DNA from: Anaeromassilibacillus senegalensis
GTDB lineage: Bacteria; Bacillota; Clostridia; Oscillospirales; Acutalibacteraceae
Assembly (NCBI RefSeq): GCF_021531715.1
Contig: NZ_JAFBIT010000001.1
Span: forward strand, 558,001 to 622,000
Direction: 5' to 3'
DNA length: 64,000 nucleotides
Under the pieces are notes generated by a model that saw only the letters and a list, made by a program, of their open reading frames with translations, did not search any database and had not been told where the DNA came from. Below, in pieces: positions 59,544 through 64,000 of this stretch (positions within the stretch are counted from its first letter, which is position 1; each line of letters starts with the position of its first letter). Both the position numbers and the translations under genes were made by a program.

Positions 59544-61019
59544 ATGGAAGGATTCAGTGTATACAGGGATATGCAGGCGCGCACGAACGGCGAGATCTAC
59601 ATCGGCGTCGTCGGCCCGGTGCGCAGCGGCAAATCCACGTTTATAAAAAAGTTTATGGACACCATCGTGATCCCAAATATCGCGGACGAAGCGGCGCGTG
59701 ACCGTGCGGTAGATGAGCTGCCGCAGTCCGCTTCCGGACGTACCATCATGACGACCGAGCCGAAATTCATCCCGGAGCAGGCTGTGACTGTCAAGATGGA
59801 TGACACCGCGGAGTTCAGCGTGCGGATGATCGACTGCGTCGGCTACATCGTGCCGAGCGCCCTCGGCTATATCGAGGAGGATCAGCCGCGCATGGTACGC
59901 ACGCCGTGGTTTGACGACCCCATCCCGTTCAACATGGCGGCGGAGATCGGCACACAGAAGGTCATCACGGAGCATTCGACGATCGGTCTTGTCATCACGA
60001 CGGACGGCAGCATCAGCGACATCCCGCGCGAGGAATACGAAGAGGCGGAGGAGCGCGTCATTCAGGAACTCAAGGCGACAAACCGCCCGTACATCGTGCT
60101 TTTGAACTGCGTCTATCCCGATACGGATGAGGCGCGGCGGCTCGCGGCGGAGCTTTCCGAGCGCTACGGTGTGCCGGTTCTGCCCGTGAACTGCGTCGAT
60201 GTTTCTGAAAAGAACATTCGGGAAATCCTCGCAAAGCTGCTCTATCAGTTTCCGATCCGCGAGATCCGGCTTGACATCCCGGGCTGGATCATCGATCTCG
60301 ACGATGAGCACTGGCTGAAAAAGGAAATCCTCGACAGCCTCCGGGAATCCTGCAGTATCCACCGCGTCTGCGAGGTGGAAAAGGTTGCGTCGTCGCTCGG
60401 TGCGTGTCCGGATCTGAAATCGGTGCGCTGTGCGCGGATGAACCTCGGCAGCGGCTCATGCCTGCTCGAGCTGATCCCGAACAGCGAGCTGTTCTTCAAA
60501 ATTCTCAGCGAAAAGACGGGCATCGACGTGCAGGACGAAACGGCGCTGCTCGCCCACCTGATTGAGATGAACGAGATCAAGAAGAAATTCTCGAAGCTGC
60601 AGGCGGCATACGATGACGTGATGGCAACGGGCTACGGTATCGTGATGCCCGATCTCGAGGAGCTTTCGCTTGAGGAGCCGGAGATCATCAAGCAGAACGG
60701 CAAGTTCGGAATCCGCCTGAAGGCGGCGGCGCCGTCCATCCATATGATGCGTACCTGCATCCGCACCGAGGTCACGCCGATCGTCGGCTCGGAGCAGCAG
60801 TCCGAGGATCTCGTGCTGTACCTGCTCAAGGAGTTCGAGGAGAATCCGGCGCAGATCTGGGAATCGAACATCTTCGGCAAGTCGCTGCACGAGCTGGTCA
60901 ATGAGGGCATGCACAACAAGCTCTACCGTATGCCGGAAGATGCGCGCGGCAAGGTTCGCGAGACGATCGAGCGCATCATCAACGACGGCTGCAACGGCCT
61001 GATCTGCATTATACTCTGA
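59544..61019 (+). CDS. spoIVA: Stage IV sporulation protein A, coat morphogenetic ATPase
   Basis: 491 residues, the same size as Bacillus SpoIVA (492). N-terminal ATPase of TRAFAC type with Walker A GVVGPVRSGKSTFIKKFM, TEPKFIPEQAV, and MIDCVGY (Walker B); a long middle domain; the C-terminal tail ending NGLICIIL, which in Bacillus contacts SpoVM. Polymerises on the forespore as coat foundation. ATG 59544 is better spaced from AGGAAAGGA than ATG 59538. Confidence 0.97.
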   Translation: MEGFSVYRDMQARTNGEIYIGVVGPVRSGKSTFIKKFMDTIVIPNIADEAARDRAVDELPQSASGRTIMTTEPKFIPEQAVTVKMDDTAEFSVRMIDCVGYIVPSALGYIEEDQPRMVRTPWFDDPIPFNMAAEIGTQKVITEHSTIGLVITTDGSISDIPREEYEEAEERVIQELKATNRPYIVLLNCVYPDTDEARRLAAELSERYGVPVLPVNCVDVSEKNIREILAKLLYQFPIREIRLDIPGWIIDLDDEHWLKKEILDSLRESCSIHRVCEVEKVASSLGACPDLKSVRCARMNLGSGSCLLELIPNSELFFKILSEKTGIDVQDETALLAHLIEMNEIKKKFSKLQAAYDDVMATGYGIVMPDLEELSLEEPEIIKQNGKFGIRLKAAAPSIHMMRTCIRTEVTPIVGSEQQSEDLVLYLLKEFEENPAQIWESNIFGKSLHELVNEGMHNKLYRMPEDARGKVRETIERIINDGCNGLICIIL

Positions 61020-61035
61020 TTCGGGAGGGCTTTTC

Positions 61036-61293
61036 ATGCAGGTCTATGAACAGATAACGCCGGCGGAGCAGGAGCGGGAAAAGGAGAAGGAGGAGCAGGC
61101 CATGCCGCGCGCCGCACCGTCGGGCGGCTCACGGCTGACGCTCCTGCAGGCGGCGGTCTGCGCTTTGATCCTGCTCGCCGCCCTCGCGCTGCGCACGTTC
61201 CTTCCGTCGCTTTACAGCGAGGTGCGCGCGTGGTATGACGGCGAGATGAGCCGATCCATCGTGATCACAGCCGATGACGTTCCACATTCATAA
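61036..61293 (+). CDS. Small single-pass membrane protein, possible minimal SpoIVFA
   Basis: 85 residues: charged N terminus (QEREKEKEEQ), one membrane segment (about 34-56, LTLLQAAVCALILLAALALRTFLP), then LYSEVRAWYDGEMSRSIVI outside the cytoplasm. It overlaps the SpoIVFB-like protease by 20 bases. In spore formers the gene in this place is spoIVFA, which holds and inhibits the protease. This protein has the anchor and a short post-membrane segment but lacks the M23-like domain of SpoIVFA. Assignment rests on context. Confidence 0.55.
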   Translation: MQVYEQITPAEQEREKEKEEQAMPRAAPSGGSRLTLLQAAVCALILLAALALRTFLPSLYSEVRAWYDGEMSRSIVITADDVPHS

Positions 61294-61861
61294 TACGGAA
61301 ATCACGGTGCGCTTCGGGTTCCTTGCAGTGCTCGCGCTGATGCTCTGTCTTGACGGCGGCGCGCACATACTGCCCGCGGCGCTCGCGTGCTTCGTACACG
61401 AAAGCGGACACCTGCTCGCGGCAAAGCTTTGCGGCATGCGCGTGGAGGCGATCCGCTTCGGCATGCTCGGCATCCAGATGGTCGGCGACGCCGGCTCTGT
61501 CAGCCATCTCAGGCGCGCCACCGTTTCCCTCGCGGGGCCGCTGACAAATCTCCTGTTCTTCTTTGTGCTCTGGCCGGCGCCGCAGGCCTACGGCGCCGTA
61601 CAGCTCCTTCTGTTCCTGTTTCATATTCTGCCCGCCGTCCCGCTCGACGGCGGCATGGCGCTTTACAGCCTTCTGTGCAGCGTCTGTCCGGAAGCGCGCG
61701 CGGCGGCGTGGGTGACGGCATCATCCGTGCTGCTCGCGCTCGGTCTCGGCACGCTTGGCTTTTCGATTCTGCTGCGCACGAGATACAATTTCACGCTTCT
61801 GCTGCTCGCCATGTACATCCTGCTGTACCTTGCTTTGAAGCGGCGGGGAAACTTATGTTGA
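61274..61861 (+). CDS. SpoIVFB-like site-2 protease (M50B)
   Basis: 195 residues with about six membrane segments. Zinc motif HESGHLLAAKLCG and the third-ligand motif HILPAVPLDGGMAL; RFGFLAVLALML and GMLGIQM also follow SpoIVFB. In Bacillus the enzyme cuts pro-sigma-K in the mother cell. Shorter than Bacillus SpoIVFB (288) because there is no C-terminal CBS domain, as is usual for several clostridia. Lies directly after spoIVA and its small partner, so a sporulation role is likely. Confidence 0.8.
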   Translation: MTFHIHNTEITVRFGFLAVLALMLCLDGGAHILPAALACFVHESGHLLAAKLCGMRVEAIRFGMLGIQMVGDAGSVSHLRRATVSLAGPLTNLLFFFVLWPAPQAYGAVQLLLFLFHILPAVPLDGGMALYSLLCSVCPEARAAAWVTASSVLLALGLGTLGFSILLRTRYNFTLLLLAMYILLYLALKRRGNLC

Positions 61862-61886
61862 AACTTTGCGCGGTTTCGGTTATAAT
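61858..61886 (+). promoter_or_regulatory. Promoter of the radical-SAM gene
   Basis: TTGAAA (61858-61863), 17-base spacer, TATAAT (61881-61886), straddling the end of the protease gene. Confidence 0.65.
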
Positions 61887-61926
61887 AGGGGAGAACCGTA
61901 AAACAACGATCAGAAAGGCTGTGTCT

Positions 61927-63774
61927 ATGCTGAACAGGAAACTCGATAAGATTCTGCCGAAGGTGCAGAAGCCGGGGCGGTACGTCGGCGGCGAGCTCAA
62001 TTCGGTAATCAAGAATAAAGAGGACGTCGACGTGCGCTTTGCGTTCTGCTTTCCCGATACATACGAGATCGGGATGTCACACCTCGGCATCAAAATTCTC
62101 TATTCGCTCTTCAACCGCGTCGATTACATCTGGTGCGAGCGCGTCTTCGCGCCGTGGGTCGACATGGAGCAGGCGATGCTCGAGAACGACATCCCGCTTT
62201 ATGCGCTCGAAAGCGGCGACCCGGTGCGCGATTTTGACTTCATCGGCTTTACGCTGCAGTACGAGCTGAGCTTTACGAATATCCTCAACATGCTGAGGCT
62301 CTCCGGTGTGCCGCTTTTGAGCCGCGACCGCACGGAACTGAAAAACATCGTGATCGCGGGCGGCCCGTGCGTGTGCAATCCGGAGCCGCTGACGGATTTC
62401 TTCGACCTGTTCCTGCTCGGCGACGGCGAAGAGGTGGATCTGGAGGTCATCGAGCTGTACCGCAAATGCCGCGCGGAGAACAAGACGAAGCGGGATTTCC
62501 TGCTTGAGGCCGCGAAGATCGAGGGCGTCTACGTGCCTTCGCTCTACGACGTCGAATACAATGCGGACGGCACGGTGAATCGCTATATTCCGAAGGAGGG
62601 CGCGCCCGCGACGATCCGCAAGCGCGTCTGCACCGACGTGGACAACATGTATTTCCCCGAAAGCTTTATCGTGCCGTTCCTCGACATCGTGCATGACCGT
62701 GCGGTGGTCGAGGTGCTGCGCGGCTGCATCCGCGGCTGCCGCTTCTGTCAGGCCGGTTTTCTGTACCGCCCGTTCCGCGAAAAAAGCGTGGAGACGGTCA
62801 ACCGGCAGGCAAAGAGCCTCTGTGAGACGACGGGCTACGATGAGATTTCGCTTTCCTCACTGAGCACAAGCGATTACAGCCACCTGTTCGAGCTGCTGGA
62901 CACGCTGCACACGTGGACGGAGGACGAGCGTGTCAGCGCGTCGCTGCCGTCCCTGCGCGTTGATAATTTCTCCACCGAGCTGACCGACAAGATTGCCTCA
63001 GTACGCAAAAGCGGCCTGACTTTCGCGCCGGAGGCGGGCACCCAGCGGATGCGTGATGTGATCAACAAGAATGTTACGGAGGACGAGCTCAAGCGCACCG
63101 TGACCATTGCTTTCAACAACAGCTGGACCAAGGTGAAGCTTTACTTTATGATCGGCCTGCCGACCGAGACCGAAGAGGATGTTGCCGGCATCACAGCGCT
63201 CGGGCAGAAGGTCATTGACTGGTACTACGAAGCGGAAAACCGCTCGAAGGGCAAGCGCGTGTCCGTCACGGTCAGCGCCGCCGCCTTTGTGCCGAAGCCT
63301 TTCACGCCGTTCCAGTGGTTTGGGCAGGATACGATGGAGACGCTCGAAAAAAAGCAGAAGCTGCTGAAATCCTCGGCGACATCGCGCAAGCTGACCGTCA
63401 ATTACCACGGCGCACAGACGAGTTTTCTGGAGGCCGTTTTTGCGCGCGGCGACCGAAAGCTGAATGCCGTTCTGCTCGAAGCGAACCGGCGCGGCCTGCG
63501 CTTTGACGGCTGGGCGGATTGCTTTGACTTTGACGCGTGGATGCAGATCTTCGCCGATCTCGGCATCGATCCGGCATTTTATGCGAACCGGCAGCGCAGC
63601 TTTGACGAGGTGCTGCCGTGGGATCATCTCGATTACGGCATTAAGAAATCGTTCCTGATCGAGGAATGCAAACGCGCATATGCAGCGCAGACGACACCGA
63701 ACTGCCGCGAGCAGTGTTCCAACTGCGGTGTAGCGTGCTTCAAGGGAGGGCTTTGCGTTGAGAAAAGATGTTAG
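61927..63774 (+). CDS. B12-binding-type radical SAM protein, TIGR03960 family
   Basis: 615 residues. N-terminal cobalamin-binding-like domain (FCFPDTYEIGMSHLGIKIL, IAGGPCVCNPEPLTDFFDLFLLGDGEE), then radical SAM cluster motif RGCIRGCRFCQAG (C267, C271, C274) and the C-terminal Cys cluster CREQCSNCGVACFKGG. The family lies beside DUF2344/TIGR03936 and often RNase G and rplU-rpmA; a role in RNA modification is suspected, not shown. AGAAAGG is upstream of ATG 61927. Overlaps the next gene by 17 bases. Confidence 0.92.
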   Translation: MLNRKLDKILPKVQKPGRYVGGELNSVIKNKEDVDVRFAFCFPDTYEIGMSHLGIKILYSLFNRVDYIWCERVFAPWVDMEQAMLENDIPLYALESGDPVRDFDFIGFTLQYELSFTNILNMLRLSGVPLLSRDRTELKNIVIAGGPCVCNPEPLTDFFDLFLLGDGEEVDLEVIELYRKCRAENKTKRDFLLEAAKIEGVYVPSLYDVEYNADGTVNRYIPKEGAPATIRKRVCTDVDNMYFPESFIVPFLDIVHDRAVVEVLRGCIRGCRFCQAGFLYRPFREKSVETVNRQAKSLCETTGYDEISLSSLSTSDYSHLFELLDTLHTWTEDERVSASLPSLRVDNFSTELTDKIASVRKSGLTFAPEAGTQRMRDVINKNVTEDELKRTVTIAFNNSWTKVKLYFMIGLPTETEEDVAGITALGQKVIDWYYEAENRSKGKRVSVTVSAAAFVPKPFTPFQWFGQDTMETLEKKQKLLKSSATSRKLTVNYHGAQTSFLEAVFARGDRKLNAVLLEANRRGLRFDGWADCFDFDAWMQIFADLGIDPAFYANRQRSFDEVLPWDHLDYGIKKSFLIEECKRAYAAQTTPNCREQCSNCGVACFKGGLCVEKRC

Positions 63775-64000
63775 AGTCTGGTTTTCCAAAACCGGCACGG
63801 CGCGCTACATTTCACATCTCGATCTGAACCGGTGCATGTCGCGTGCGTTTCGCAAGGCGAAGCTCCCGCTCTGGTACACGGAGGGCTTCAACCCGCACGT
63901 GTTCCTGACCTTTGCCGCACCGCTTTCGCTCGGCTTCGAGGGGCATCACGAATCGATGGATATCCGCCTTGTGGAGGATATTCCGTATCCGGAGCTGATC
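63758..64000 (+). CDS. TIGR03936/DUF2344 radical-SAM-linked protein, 3' end cut by window
   Basis: First 81 residues. RVWFSKTGTARYISHLDLNRCMSRAFRKA and PLWYTEGFNPH are the N-terminal signature of the DUF2344 family that accompanies TIGR03960 proteins. The TTG start has AGGGAGGG seven bases upstream and overlaps the preceding gene. In many Bacillota the two are separate genes, as here; in others they are fused. The gene runs out of the window. Confidence 0.88.
   Translation, partial: MRKDVRVWFSKTGTARYISHLDLNRCMSRAFRKAKLPLWYTEGFNPHVFLTFAAPLSLGFEGHHESMDIRLVEDIPYPELI

Overview
The window is 64 kb of chromosome from a spore-forming Bacillota, most likely class Clostridia and close to the Oscillospiraceae. 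The evidence is: coding sequence that is visibly GC-rich; Bacillus-type gene order around priA-def-fmt-rsmB-rlmN-prpC-prkC-rsgA-thiN-spoVM; sporulation genes (spoIVA, spoVM, a spoIVFB-like protease, gerW/ytfJ, dacF); Gram-positive Shine-Dalgarno sites with many GTG and TTG starts; and sigma-A promoters, often with an extended -10. No phage, IS transposase, CRISPR array or rRNA operon was seen. The first and last genes are cut by the window edges.

Layout. 1-1.6 kb: end of a sialic acid pathway (nanE, nanK-like). 1.6-2.8 kb: a yybP-ykoY-type manganese riboswitch with terminator in front of a CaCA-family cation exchanger. 2.8-4.9 kb (minus): DUF378 protein and an ACT/UPF0210 pair. 4.9-9.5 kb: PHP phosphatase, alaR-alaT-like pair, DUF362 ferredoxin-like protein, ispE. 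9.6-13 kb: tRNA-Gln and tRNA-Pro, an AT-richer DUF4440 gene, GH39 glycosidase, GNAT protein, two tRNA-Ser. 13.1-20 kb: DUF212 membrane protein, queH, amidohydrolase, APH-like kinase, GH3 glucosidase, carboxylesterase.

20.0-21.1 kb is the most unusual stretch. Two identical tRNA-Leu(GAG) genes flank the remains of an inducible erm (macrolide resistance) locus. The promoter, a 12-codon leader peptide carrying a basic-X-basic motif, and a transcription attenuator look intact. The methyltransferase gene has lost its SAM-binding region and is frameshifted.

21-28.6 kb: DUF6774 protein, GH18, SprT-like protein, a second amidohydrolase, the rpsF-ssb-rpsR operon, galU, a zinc-ribbon/RING membrane protein, and prfB without the usual frameshift. 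28.7-33.9 kb: an orphan ectB-like aminotransferase with a structured leader, a SulP transporter and an M3 peptidase. 33.9-37 kb (minus): dnaD-like and dnaI-like primosome genes with a transglutaminase-fold lipoprotein that lacks its catalytic cysteine. 37-39 kb: tRNA-Thr, conserved unknowns, a CBS protein and rpmB.

39.2-44.7 kb: M50 protease, scpA, scpB, DUF2953, gerW, dacF, rluB, which links chromosome condensation with spore envelope genes. 44.8-57.9 kb: a long housekeeping operon (yicC, remA, gmk, rpoZ, priA, def, fmt, rsmB, rlmN, prpC, prkC, rsgA, thiN, a small membrane protein, spoVM) covering nucleotide supply, replication restart, translation start, rRNA modification and Ser/Thr kinase signalling. 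57.9-61.9 kb: spore coat and engulfment genes, led by a predicted sigma-E promoter. 61.9-64 kb: two radical-SAM-associated genes, the second cut by the window end.
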